Program-made: the position numbers and the translations under genes
Shown here: piece after piece, positions 8,232-15,384 of the stretch
How the letters are laid out: the number at the start of each line of letters is the position of its first letter
Position numbering within the stretch: position 1 is the first letter of the stretch
Source: CAXSDR01 sp964236445
GTDB taxonomy: Bacteria > Actinomycetota > Actinomycetes > Motilibacterales > Motilibacteraceae
Assembly (NCBI GenBank): GCA_964236445.1
Contig: CAXSDR010000009.1
Location: 1 to 52,797, forward strand
Reading direction: 5' to 3'
Length of the DNA: 52,797 bases
The notes under the pieces: model-generated
What the model was told of the DNA's origin: nothing
The model's input: only the letters and a program-made list of their open reading frames with translations
Database searches by the model: none

Positions 8232-9063
8232 GCGTGGAAACTCCGTAGGCATCGGGCCGCCGATCACGCAGATGGAACATCGATCGACGTGCGGTTGCGA
8301 GCATCTCGGTCGGATCCACCTCGGCAACGGCGAGACCGGCCTCGTCACCGGTCGTCGCGAGGACGTCGCCTCCTGGGCCGACGACCTTGGCATTCGCGAC
8401 GAAGCGCAGGGAGCCGAACGACCCCGACTGGTTCGCCGAGACGACGACCACCTGGTTCTCCAGCGCGCGCGCCTGGTCGAAGAGGTTGAAACGCCTGGTC
8501 CAGCGGTCCTCGGAGATGACGGCCGCAGAGGCGGTGCGTCCGACGGGCCACGCCGACAGCACGGCGATCAGCTCGGCATCGTCGAGGGCCAGCGCCCGGG
8601 CGGCTTCGGGAAACGCCTTGTCATAGCAGATCATCATGCCCATCCGACCCACAGGGGTGTCGAACGCGGTGAACGCCTCGCCTGCGGCGTAGGACGCGTC
8701 CTCTGCGAGTGGCTGGTGGACTTTGCGGTGGACCGCAAGGACGCCGTCACCCGTGACGCACGCGGCGCTGTTGTAGCGCAGCGCGCCATCCGCCTCGCAC
8801 AGTCCGAAGCACACGGTGATGTCGCGCGCCATCGCAGCGACGCGGGCCACCTCGGGTCCGTCGACATCGAGGGCCGGTGGCAGGGCGATGTCTGCCCCAC
8901 CGTCGAGGTGGGCGAGATAGCCCCCGAGCGTTGCCTCCGGAAGTACCACCAGGGACGCCCCTCGCAGGCGGGCGTCCTCCAGCAGAGTCGCAATGCGGGC
9001 ATACGCGTCGTCCAGGTCACGGCCGAACGGCGCTGCGACGGCGGCGACGCGCATGGCGCTCAC
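8224..9063 (-). CDS. Nitrilase / carbon-nitrogen hydrolase of the Nit1 cluster
   Basis: A 279-aa cytoplasmic hydrolase that attacks a C-N bond (nitrile or amide) through a Cys thioester. The complete triad is visible: Glu43 (VVLPEATLGGYL), Lys114 (VHRKVHQP) and Cys146 (MGMMICYDKAFPEAARAL). It begins at GTG 9063, which overlaps the stop of the GNAT-AIR gene as GTGA; ATG 9054 is an alternative. In organisms with a Nit1C cluster, the cluster has been linked to growth on cyanide as nitrogen source; whether this copy does so is inference. It has a close paralogue at 5824-6654 that lacks the nucleophile. Confidence 0.92.
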   Translation of the reverse strand: MSAMRVAAVAAPFGRDLDDAYARIATLLEDARLRGASLVVLPEATLGGYLAHLDGGADIALPPALDVDGPEVARVAAMARDITVCFGLCEADGALRYNSAACVTGDGVLAVHRKVHQPLAEDASYAAGEAFTAFDTPVGRMGMMICYDKAFPEAARALALDDAELIAVLSAWPVGRTASAAVISEDRWTRRFNLFDQARALENQVVVVSANQSGSFGSLRFVANAKVVGPGGDVLATTGDEAGLAVAEVDPTEMLATARRSMFHLRDRRPDAYGVSTHA

Positions 9064-10448
9064 GCCACACCGAGCCCGGTGACCGTGGCCCTCACGACCG
9101 TGGTGAGCTCATCGTCCGGCCATTTCAAGAACACGCCCTCGCCGGTGACGAGCGAGCCGCAGACGCCGGAGACCGCAGGTCCAGCCGGGACGGACGGCCG
9201 CCCGGAGCGGTCGGTGGTGAGCATGGCGAAGCCGGGGAAGCAGGTGAGCCAGTCACCCATGCTGACGTCCTTGGCAGTCGGCACCTGCGCAACATCGAGA
9301 ACTGCTGCACAGCCGCTTGCTTCGGCCAGCATTCCCAGGGTGCCTGCTATGCCGGCCATGCTGACGTCCTTTGCTGAAGCAGGAGACATGAGTTGCACCG
9401 CGGCCGTCATGGCGGACAGCTCCTCTCGGGTGCGGTGAGTCGTGGAGTCCCACTGGCGGCCGGTGTGCCCGCGCCGCCACGTGCCGCCGGTGTCCACGGT
9501 GAGGCGCACGGCGTGCCCGGGGCGACCGCCACCACCGGGCACGGGGCGAGCCGCGCGCCCCAGCGCCGTGACCGTGAGCGAGGCAGGCGCTGCGAGCGTC
9601 GTGTGCCCGCCGAGCACGGGGATGTCATAGGCATGGCTGGCCCGCCGCAGCCCGCTGAGGATGCGTGTGGCGAACGACGTGTCACGCGCCCCGATGGAGT
9701 CGAGCAGACCCACGGGGGTTGCGCCCATCGCCGAGAGGTCGTTGACGTTCACGAGCACCCCGCACCAGCCTGCCCACTCGGGGTCCCGCTCCACGAGCGA
9801 GGGGAGGATCGCATCGCACGCGGCGACCAGGTCGGTGCCCGGCACAGGCGCACCGTCGTCACCTACGAAACCCGCTCCGCCGAGGTGCATGCCGTTCAGC
9901 AGCGTCGCCAGCGGCGCCTTCGTGGCATCGACAAGAGACTGGATGCGCCCGATGGGCCAACGCATGAGCACGTGCTCCCGACCGGTGACCATCGTCGCGC
10001 CGACGCCGTCCCAGCCCAGTCGGCGGAACAGCAGCTCGTTCTGCGGCTGCACGGTCGCCTCGAAGCGGAGGACGCCGGCCTGCTCGGCGCGGGCACAGGC
10101 GGCACGCACCAGTGCCGGGCCGATGCCGCCGAGCCGCCGAGCCGCGGGCGCGACTGCGAGCCTCCCACCGGCCCACCAGCCGATATCGCGCCCGCGTAGC
10201 ACGGGCGACAGGCGTACGCCGCCCAGCACCGAGCCGTCGAGGGGGTCGCGTGCGAGAAGCACGACGGTGCGAGGGTCGTCATCGATGTCGTCGCGGTCGG
10301 TGCCGGTGAACAGGCGTTGCTCGTCGACGAAGACGAGGTGACGAAGCCGGTGATAGGCGGCGACGGCATCCGCGTCGGCCTCCTCGACGAGGAAGGCAGG
10401 AGCCTTCTTGACTGCCTGACCCAGCAGTGCCATGCCGATCGCCGTCAC
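9060..10448 (-). CDS. GNAT acetyltransferase - AIR synthase-related fusion, MSMEG_0567 family
   Basis: A 462-aa two-domain protein. Residues about 1-175 are a GCN5-type acyltransferase domain (AYHRLRHLVFVDEQRLF at the start; LAVAPAARRLGGIGPALVRAA as the acetyl-CoA loop). Residues about 180-462 are an AIR synthase/PurM-like ATP-binding domain (VNVNDLSAMGATPVGLLDS, the GGHTTLAAPASLTVTALG segment). In other organisms these are separate genes (NitE and NitF); here they are one chain, as in mycobacteria. The GTG at 10448 overlaps the radical SAM stop (GTGA); ATG 10433 is the alternative start. The protein may activate or acylate a pathway intermediate with ATP. The true substrate is unknown. Confidence 0.87.
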   Translation of the reverse strand: MTAIGMALLGQAVKKAPAFLVEEADADAVAAYHRLRHLVFVDEQRLFTGTDRDDIDDDPRTVVLLARDPLDGSVLGGVRLSPVLRGRDIGWWAGGRLAVAPAARRLGGIGPALVRAACARAEQAGVLRFEATVQPQNELLFRRLGWDGVGATMVTGREHVLMRWPIGRIQSLVDATKAPLATLLNGMHLGGAGFVGDDGAPVPGTDLVAACDAILPSLVERDPEWAGWCGVLVNVNDLSAMGATPVGLLDSIGARDTSFATRILSGLRRASHAYDIPVLGGHTTLAAPASLTVTALGRAARPVPGGGGRPGHAVRLTVDTGGTWRRGHTGRQWDSTTHRTREELSAMTAAVQLMSPASAKDVSMAGIAGTLGMLAEASGCAAVLDVAQVPTAKDVSMGDWLTCFPGFAMLTTDRSGRPSVPAGPAVSGVCGSLVTGEGVFLKWPDDELTTVVRATVTGLGVA

Positions 10449-11512
10449 GCCCCCACCGCCGCAAGTGCGCTGCACGCACCGCACGCGGCGCAGCCGGCGC
10501 CTTGCCCGTTGCCCGTCATGCCGGCGTCGACCAGCAGCCGGCCGACCCGGCGCGTGACGTCGACGAGCACATCCGGGTCGGGCGCAGAGACACCGTCGAC
10601 GTCCGCCGCGAGGGTGCCGGCCAACGGACGAAAAGGTACGACGAACGGATAGATCCCCTCGGTGATCAGCCGTGCGGCGCCGGCGACGAGCTCGTCCGGA
10701 TCCTCGCCGAGGCCCACGAGAACGTAGGTGCTGACCCGGTTCCAGCCGAAGACACGAACGGCTTCCGCCCACGCCTCGCGGTAGGCCGACATCGGGACGG
10801 TCGCCTTGCCCGGCATCCAGCGCGCGCGGACCTCGTCGTCGAAAGACTCCACGTGGATTCCGATGGCGACAGCACCCGCTTCCCGGAGCTCAGCGATCAC
10901 GCTGAGGTCTGCGGGTGGTTCACACTGCACCTGTATCGGCAGTCCCGGGACGGCGTCCCTCACCGCACGTACGCACCGTGCGAGGTGTCGCGCACCGCGG
11001 TCGCGCCCGTTGGAGGTGCCGGTCGTCAACACCATCTGTCGTACGCCGTCCAGCCGGACTGCCGCCTCGGCCACCTCTGCCAGCTGAGCGGGGGTCTTCA
11101 CAGCGGTGGTCGCACCACTCGTGAGGGACGCCTCGATGGCACAGAAGCGGCATCGCTGAGCCTCGTCATAGCGGATGCACGTCTGGACGACGGTGGTGGC
11201 GAGCACGTCGCGCCCGTGAAGGCGCGCCAGCATTTCGTAGGGTGTGCCGTCTGACGTCACGAGGTCGTAGAAGCGCGGGCGGGACACCGGCTCGGCATCG
11301 ACCCCCGCGTCGGCGCCTTCGTGCAGCAGGCGACCGTCGCTGATGGAGTAGGGGCTGCCGGGGTTGATGGGCAGTGCCGCACCCTCGCCGTTGAGGAGCA
11401 CATGCCCGTCGTCGCTGGGACCAGCACCGGCCCGCCGCTGGACCGGTGCGCTGCCGCGTATGCCGAGGATCGCGACATCGACGCGCCGCGAGAGGGCCGT
11501 CAACGATGCCAC
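10445..11512 (-). CDS. Radical SAM protein, MSMEG_0568 family
   Basis: A 355-aa radical SAM protein of the nitrilase cluster (NitD). The cluster-binding cysteines are spaced unusually: C112-x8-C121-x2-C124 (CIRYDEAQRCRFC) instead of C-x3-C-x2-C. Downstream the TIM-barrel pattern continues with VLTTGTSNGRDRG (GGE-like strand), QCEPPADL and GIHVESFDD. The C-terminus has a further trio, C341-C344-C347 (GCAACGACS), which could bind an auxiliary iron-sulphur cluster. GTG 11512 is the first usable start after the MSMEG_0572 stop at 11517, four bases away. The reaction is unknown. The spacing is also discussed under findings. Confidence 0.88.
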   Translation of the reverse strand: MASLTALSRRVDVAILGIRGSAPVQRRAGAGPSDDGHVLLNGEGAALPINPGSPYSISDGRLLHEGADAGVDAEPVSRPRFYDLVTSDGTPYEMLARLHGRDVLATTVVQTCIRYDEAQRCRFCAIEASLTSGATTAVKTPAQLAEVAEAAVRLDGVRQMVLTTGTSNGRDRGARHLARCVRAVRDAVPGLPIQVQCEPPADLSVIAELREAGAVAIGIHVESFDDEVRARWMPGKATVPMSAYREAWAEAVRVFGWNRVSTYVLVGLGEDPDELVAGAARLITEGIYPFVVPFRPLAGTLAADVDGVSAPDPDVLVDVTRRVGRLLVDAGMTGNGQGAGCAACGACSALAAVGA

Positions 11513-11516
11513 GACA

Positions 11517-12056
11517 TCAGACCATGTAGGTGGAGTTGATGATCGCGCCCTTGCGTGCATAGTGGATGACGGCGTCCTGGACATCGAGCGGGTGGCAGGG
11601 GGTGACTCCCTCGATGAGGTCTTCCTCGCGCAGACCGTGCAGCGACAGACCGAAGCGGCAGCAATAGACGACGCCGCCTTCCTGGATGAACGTGGCGATC
11701 GCTCCGTTGATGTTCTGCTCGCCGGGGAACGCCGAGTCTCCTGTTGTCGGGAAGCCACGCGTCGCCATGCAGTTCATCGAGCCAGGGCCATAGAAGTAGA
11801 GGACCGACTCGAAGCCTTTTCGCAGGGCGCGTGTCGCCTGCAGGATCGCGACGAAGCTCACGGACGACTCGTGCGCGATGCCGTGGACGAGGGTGAAGTA
11901 GCACTCGCCCGGACTGGCCTGGTAGTCAGGGAAGATCTTCGTCGATCCGTAGATGTTGGTGCCGGCCGGCAGCGAGGGGTGCGGGATCTCGTCGCGGCTC
12001 GCCTCACGCTTGGCCGCGAGGTCGGCATCGGAGATGGTCTCGATCGTCGTCGTCAT
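11517..12056 (-). CDS. MSMEG_0572 / Sll0783 family nitrogen-starvation protein
   Basis: A 179-aa protein of unknown biochemical activity that marks the Nit1C cluster (NitB). Homologues in cyanobacteria (Sll0783) and mycobacteria are induced by nitrogen starvation. Recognisable segments are NIYGSTKIFPDYQASPGECYFTL in part, FVAILQATRALRKGF, YFYGPGSMNCMATRGFP and GVVYCCRFGLSLHGL. Two Cys pairs (in PGSMNC and VYCC) could hold a metal, which is speculation. AGGAGA lies 11 nt before the ATG at 12056. It is separated from the upstream amidohydrolase by 72 bp that contain a 7-bp inverted repeat. Confidence 0.88.
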   Translation of the reverse strand: MTTTIETISDADLAAKREASRDEIPHPSLPAGTNIYGSTKIFPDYQASPGECYFTLVHGIAHESSVSFVAILQATRALRKGFESVLYFYGPGSMNCMATRGFPTTGDSAFPGEQNINGAIATFIQEGGVVYCCRFGLSLHGLREEDLIEGVTPCHPLDVQDAVIHYARKGAIINSTYMV

Positions 12057-12130
12057 GCTGGTGGGTCTCCTGCTCGTGGGTGTGGGTTGTCGTGGACCTG
12101 TGCAGCGGACGGCCTTGCAGTCCGGCCGTC
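12057..12130 (-). promoter_or_regulatory. Intercistronic hairpin between amidohydrolase and MSMEG_0572 genes
   Basis: GACGGCC at 12108-12114 pairs exactly with GGCCGTC at 12124-12130 around TTGCAGTCC. It overlaps the amidohydrolase stop codon. No T-tract follows, so full termination is uncertain; it may attenuate or mark an mRNA processing site ahead of the core nitrilase genes. Confidence 0.35.
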
Positions 12131-12977
12131 AGCCGTAGAGTGCGTCGAAGTTGTCGCGCAGGAACAGCCGCGCGAGTTCTCCGTCACCTGAAGCGGACTT
12201 CAGTCGAACGAGTTCGCCCTCGTGGTCACCCCAGGGCTCGTCGCTCGCGAAGAGCACGCGGTCGTGCCCGAGGCCCCGGTGCTCGATCTGCTGGGCCAAC
12301 CAGCGCGGAGCGAAGCCGATGGCCCAGCTCGTGTCGGTGTAGACCCTTTTGCCGGCGGCGATCCAGTCGAAGAAGCGGCCGCCGATGAGCTTGATGTGGC
12401 CGCTCATGCCCCCACCGAGATGAACGAGGTGGATGGCGACGTCGTCCCCATAGCGGTCGACCAGGGAGCCGATGCGATCGATGTCGGATGCGGCGCCGGG
12501 TGAGGTGTGGACGTGCACCACGAGGCCGTGCTGCCTCGCGGTGGCGAAGATCTCGTCGATGATCGGCAGGCACTCCGGGTCGTCCGCACCGCCACCGAGC
12601 AGGAAACTCGTCTTCAGCGCGACGACCCCAGGCTCACCGGCCAGCCCGAGGGCTGTCGTGGTGAGCACGGCGTCCTGAGGCCGCGGGGACACCCAGAGGC
12701 CGGCTCGGATGCGTTCGTCCTTGTCGGCCGCCTCGAGGACGAGCTCGTTGAACGCGAAGGAAACCTCCGGGATCGGCACACCGTAGTTCGGAATGACGAC
12801 CGCTCGCTCGGTGCCTTCCGCATCCAGGTCGGAGATGAGCTCGGCCACGGTCGCACGCGCGGTGATGTCGGGACGAACAGGGGCGGCACCATAGAACGCG
12901 AAGTCGGGGAGCACGCCGATGTGCCGATGCGCATCGTTGACGTGCGCTGTCGGGATCGTCCGGTGGGTGCGGGGCAC
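12129..12977 (-). CDS. Amidohydrolase-2 family metal-dependent hydrolase, first gene of nitrilase operon
   Basis: A 282-aa TIM-barrel hydrolase of the amidohydrolase-2 (uracil-phosphonate / ACMSD-like) group. The metal-binding HxH motif is near the N-terminus (NDAHRHIG), further His residues follow in VVHVHTSPG and IHLVHLGGG, and the catalytic Asp is in LFASDEPWGDHE. The likely start is GTG 12977: a weak -10-like TTGGCT (12989-12984) sits 6 nt before it, giving a leaderless mRNA; TTG 12989 also fits the frame. A GlnR-like box lies just upstream (13000-13015). Amidohydrolases of this type occur beside this cluster in some actinobacteria. Its substrate is unknown. Confidence 0.85.
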   Translation of the reverse strand: MPRTHRTIPTAHVNDAHRHIGVLPDFAFYGAAPVRPDITARATVAELISDLDAEGTERAVVIPNYGVPIPEVSFAFNELVLEAADKDERIRAGLWVSPRPQDAVLTTTALGLAGEPGVVALKTSFLLGGGADDPECLPIIDEIFATARQHGLVVHVHTSPGAASDIDRIGSLVDRYGDDVAIHLVHLGGGMSGHIKLIGGRFFDWIAAGKRVYTDTSWAIGFAPRWLAQQIEHRGLGHDRVLFASDEPWGDHEGELVRLKSASGDGELARLFLRDNFDALYG

Positions 12978-12999
12978 GCTGTCAGCCAAAGGTTGCTGC

Positions 13000-13015
13000 G
13001 TTTCGCAATGGTTAC
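13000..13015 (-). promoter_or_regulatory. GlnR-like box upstream of the nitrilase operon
   Basis: On the minus strand GTAAC (13015-13011), CATTGC, GAAAC (13004-13000) is an exact match to the GTNAC-n6-GAAAC pair of the actinobacterial GlnR operator, in the forward a-b order. It ends 22 nt before the proposed GTG start, over what would be the -35 region. GlnR activates nitrogen-scavenging genes under nitrogen limitation, which fits the operon it precedes. Confidence 0.6.
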
Positions 13016-13086
13016 CGATGCAACAACTTCAGCAAACCGTCCCCTCACAGGCCAGGCGGCTCCGCCACCGCGCGGTGCACGAGCGC

Positions 13087-13368
13087 CTAGACGAGGTCGG
13101 CGTACTCCGGGTGGCGGCTGATCCAGCGTGCGATGAAGGGACACGTCGGCCGGACAGTGAGGCCGCGTCCCCGGGCATCGTTCAACACCGCTCGCGCGAG
13201 CGCGCCACCGATCCCGCGGCCCTCGAAAGGTGCGAGCACCGTGGTGTGCAGATAGGTGACGACGGCGTCGTCTCGTTCGTAGGTCACGAAGCCCGCGAGC
13301 ACGCCGCCGATTCGGGCTTCGAAGCGTTGCGCGTCATCAGCGTCGGAGACATCGACATCTTCTGCCAT
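13087..13368 (-). CDS. Small GNAT-family N-acetyltransferase
   Basis: A 93-aa protein of the minimal GNAT type that also occurs as stand-alone YjdJ-like proteins. The acetyl-CoA binding segment FEGRGIGGALARAVLNDARGRG carries the R/Q-x-x-G-x-G/A signature (EGRGIGGAL). The preceding strand LHTTVLAPF and following VRPTCPFIARWISRHPEY match this subfamily; the final segment contains the Cys-x-x-x-x-x-W element often seen there. It starts at ATG 13368 with no clear ribosome binding site, 24 bp after the macrodomain gene. The substrate is not predictable. Confidence 0.87.
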   Translation of the reverse strand: MAEDVDVSDADDAQRFEARIGGVLAGFVTYERDDAVVTYLHTTVLAPFEGRGIGGALARAVLNDARGRGLTVRPTCPFIARWISRHPEYADLV

Positions 13369-13392
13369 GGAGACGAGTCAACACCACACTCG

Positions 13393-13905
13393 TCACCCCC
13401 TGTCGATCGCAGCGACGAAGGCGCCGTAGGACTCGTCACCGAACAGCACGAACCGCACGAGCTCGACGCGAGCCGTTGACGCGGCAACGGTGCTCACGGC
13501 GATTCTCGCTGCGTCGTCGATGGGCCAGCCGTAGGCGCCCGCGGAGATGGCCGGAAAAGCGACTGTGCCAGCGCCGATCCGGTCTGCCACGGCGAGCGAC
13601 GACGCATGAGCGCGAGCCAGCAGAGCACTGCGATCCTGTGTGCGCGAGTGCACCGGGCCTACGGTGTGAATCACCCAGCGAGCAGCAAGCCTGCCGGCTG
13701 TCGTCGCTACGGCATCGCCGACAGGAAGACCGCCTGACAGCGTCGTTGCCCGCAGCGCCCTGCACGCCGCGAGGATCTGAGGGCCGCCACGCCTGTGGAC
13801 TGCGCCGTCGACACCGCCGCCGCCGAGCAGGGTCGTGTTGGCCGCGTTCACGATCGCGTCGACCGTCTGCTCGGTGATGTCGCCGCGCACGGCTTCGATG
13901 CGCAC
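13393..13905 (-). CDS. Macrodomain protein, O-acetyl-ADP-ribose deacetylase type
   Basis: A 170-aa single macrodomain of the YmdB/MacroD type, which binds ADP-ribose and often hydrolyses O-acetyl-ADP-ribose or mono-ADP-ribosyl groups. The hallmark loop is NAANTTLLGGGGVDGAVH, preceded by GDIT and followed by the AFPAISAGAYGWP loop that contacts the distal ribose. GTG 13905 is chosen because GGCAGG lies 7 nt upstream; GTG 13914 is an alternative that would overlap the DUF3291 stop. The gene sits between the truncated DUF3291 gene and a GNAT gene. Confidence 0.92.
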   Translation of the reverse strand: MRIEAVRGDITEQTVDAIVNAANTTLLGGGGVDGAVHRRGGPQILAACRALRATTLSGGLPVGDAVATTAGRLAARWVIHTVGPVHSRTQDRSALLARAHASSLAVADRIGAGTVAFPAISAGAYGWPIDDAARIAVSTVAASTARVELVRFVLFGDESYGAFVAAIDRG

Positions 13906-13910
13906 CGTCG

Positions 13911-14195
13911 TCACCTGCCGGGTGCTGCGAAGGCGATGTTCAAACGAGAAGGTGTCGGGGGAGGGGCGCCGTCGCGCAGCAGAGGTACGCGTTCTTCCGC
14001 CTCGTCCGCGGAAGGCGGGATGCCTGCGGGCACCCACCAGCACGCCGTGACCGCCTCACACACCGCGTGGAACCACCGGCGCCGCCGCCGCAGGATCTCG
14101 CGGCGCATGGCGGTGTAGGCGAACTCCTCCAGCTGCGCCATGTCCGTCCACCCCGACATGTTGGCGACGTTCACCTGGGCGGGCTCGGGTGCCAT
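13911..14195 (-). CDS. Truncated DUF3291 domain protein (possible remnant)
   Basis: The 94 residues from MAPEPAQVNVANMSGWTD match the C-terminal half of DUF3291 proteins: W-x-D-x-x-x-L-x-x-F-x-Y near the start, the ILRRRRRWFHAV helix and the CWWVPAGIPPSADEAEERV motif. Full-length members have about 60-65 more residues at the N-terminus, forming the first half of a ferredoxin-like barrel. That part is absent; the frame upstream (to 14267) is short and unrelated. The remaining coding sequence is intact, so it is either a recent truncation or a shortened functional protein. Its last codons carry the ribosome binding site of the macrodomain gene. Confidence 0.6.
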   Translation of the reverse strand: MAPEPAQVNVANMSGWTDMAQLEEFAYTAMRREILRRRRRWFHAVCEAVTACWWVPAGIPPSADEAEERVPLLRDGAPPPTPSRLNIAFAAPGR

Positions 14196-14330
14196 GCCTC
14201 GCACTCTGGCACAGCAGTCGGCCACGCGTGTCGGATGCGCGGTCATCGCCACATGACGCGGACACATCGAAATGAGACGGGTAAGCGTCAGAATGTGATC
14301 GCTGTTGCTCGAACGACGCGCCCTGCGCGT

Positions 14331-14342
14331 TAGAGTCCGTTC
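14331..14342 (+). promoter_or_regulatory. Leaderless -10 element of the DeoR regulator gene
   Basis: TAGAGT (14331-14336) is followed by 6 nt and the GTG start at 14343, the geometry of actinobacterial leaderless promoters. There is no ribosome binding site before the GTG. A -35-like TTGCTC lies at 14305-14310, at a rather long spacing of 20. Confidence 0.45.
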
Positions 14343-15158
14343 GTGTTTGCCGATGAGCGTCGTCAGATGATCCTGGAGCTGGTCCGGTCCAACGGTGCGG
14401 TGTCGCTGCGCGAGCTCTCTCGCATCGTCAAGAGCTCAGAGGTGACGGTTCGCCGGGATGTGCGCCTCCTCGAGTCGAAGGGGCTGCTCGACCGTCGGCA
14501 CGGGGGAGCGGTCTCCCCTGGTGCCCTCAGCCATGAGCCGACCTACTCGGAGAAGTCGCACGTGGCTGGGCCCGAGAAGGCGGCGATCGGCGAGCTGGCG
14601 GCGACCCTCGTGAATGACGGCGACGCCATCGCCATCGGTGCCGGCTCGACGACGCAGGCGTTCGTCCGGCGGCTCGCGCGGTTCTCCGAGCTGACCGTCG
14701 TGACGAACTCGCTGCTCGTCGGACAGGCCCTCGCCCGTTCGCGCGGCGTCGAGGTGGTGATGACGGGCGGGAGCCTGCGTGGCTCGATCTTCGCCCTGGT
14801 GGGTACGTCGGCCGAGCAGTCCCTGGCACGTATGCGACTGCACAAGGCGTTCATCTCGGGCAACGGGCTCACCGTCGAACGTGGGCTGTCCACGCCCAAC
14901 CTGCTGGTAGCTGGTGTCGACCGCGCCCTTGCTGCTGCGGCGGAGCAGGTTCTCGTGCTCGCCGACCACACCAAGATCGGCATCGAGACCATGGCTCAGA
15001 CGGTGGCGCCGGAGCGCATCGACGATCTGGTCACCACCAACAAGACCTCGCCCGAGCAGCTGGCGCGCTTCCGCGAGCTGGGCGTGTCCGTGCATGTCGC
15101 CGCCGTCCCCGACGAGGACGAGAACCCAGCCGTCGAGGACTCCTACGGCTCGGGCTGA
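14343..15158 (+). CDS. DeoR-family transcriptional regulator
   Basis: A 271-aa regulator of sugar metabolism. The N-terminal winged helix-turn-helix spans about residues 5-57 (RQMILELVRSNGAVSLRELS, then SEVTVRRDVRLLESKGLLDRRHGGAV, the DeoR signature). The C-terminal DeoR sensor domain is related to sugar-phosphate isomerases (GDAIAIGAGSTTQAF, VVTNSLLVGQAL, VLADHTKIG). It starts at GTG 14343 and is probably translated from a leaderless mRNA. Its divergence from the upstream genes and its place 226 bp before the sugar importer make it the likely repressor of that operon, with a phosphorylated sugar as inducer; this is inference. Confidence 0.93.
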   Translation: MFADERRQMILELVRSNGAVSLRELSRIVKSSEVTVRRDVRLLESKGLLDRRHGGAVSPGALSHEPTYSEKSHVAGPEKAAIGELAATLVNDGDAIAIGAGSTTQAFVRRLARFSELTVVTNSLLVGQALARSRGVEVVMTGGSLRGSIFALVGTSAEQSLARMRLHKAFISGNGLTVERGLSTPNLLVAGVDRALAAAAEQVLVLADHTKIGIETMAQTVAPERIDDLVTTNKTSPEQLARFRELGVSVHVAAVPDEDENPAVEDSYGSG

Positions 15159-15222
15159 CGCCACGCGCGTACGCTCCACCGAGCCTCGAGCAGGGCGGCA
15201 CATCCAGACCCGCTGATCAGAT

Positions 15223-15285
15223 TTGACAGAAGATGTCGATTTGGTATCGATCTCTTGACACAAACGTTTCGGACTCATTGAATAC
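15223..15285 (+). promoter_or_regulatory. Promoter/operator region of the sugar importer operon
   Basis: Two consensus TTGACA -35 hexamers occur 32 bp apart (15223-15228 and 15255-15260). The first pairs with TATCGA (15245-15250, spacer 16). The second pairs with TTGAAT (15278-15283, spacer 17). Two palindromes overlap them: TCGAT-N5-ATCGA (15236-15250) and AAACGTTT (15262-15269). These are plausible binding sites for the adjacent DeoR protein. The rest of 15159-15384 shows nothing further except a GGAGGA ribosome binding site at 15371-15376. Confidence 0.5.
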
Positions 15286-15384
15286 GGCCTGTGATCCGCG
15301 CCGTCGGCTCGCCACCTGCGGTCTCCGCACGGTCGGCAGCCGGACGGGCGCTCCTGTCGTGTCCTACCTTGGAGGAATTCCGCT

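Noticed and set aside
9258..9373. A short near-repeat encoding AKDVSM twice in the GNAT-AIR gene
   Set aside because: It covers only about six codons within a conserved domain, with no further copies, so it is not a repeat element.
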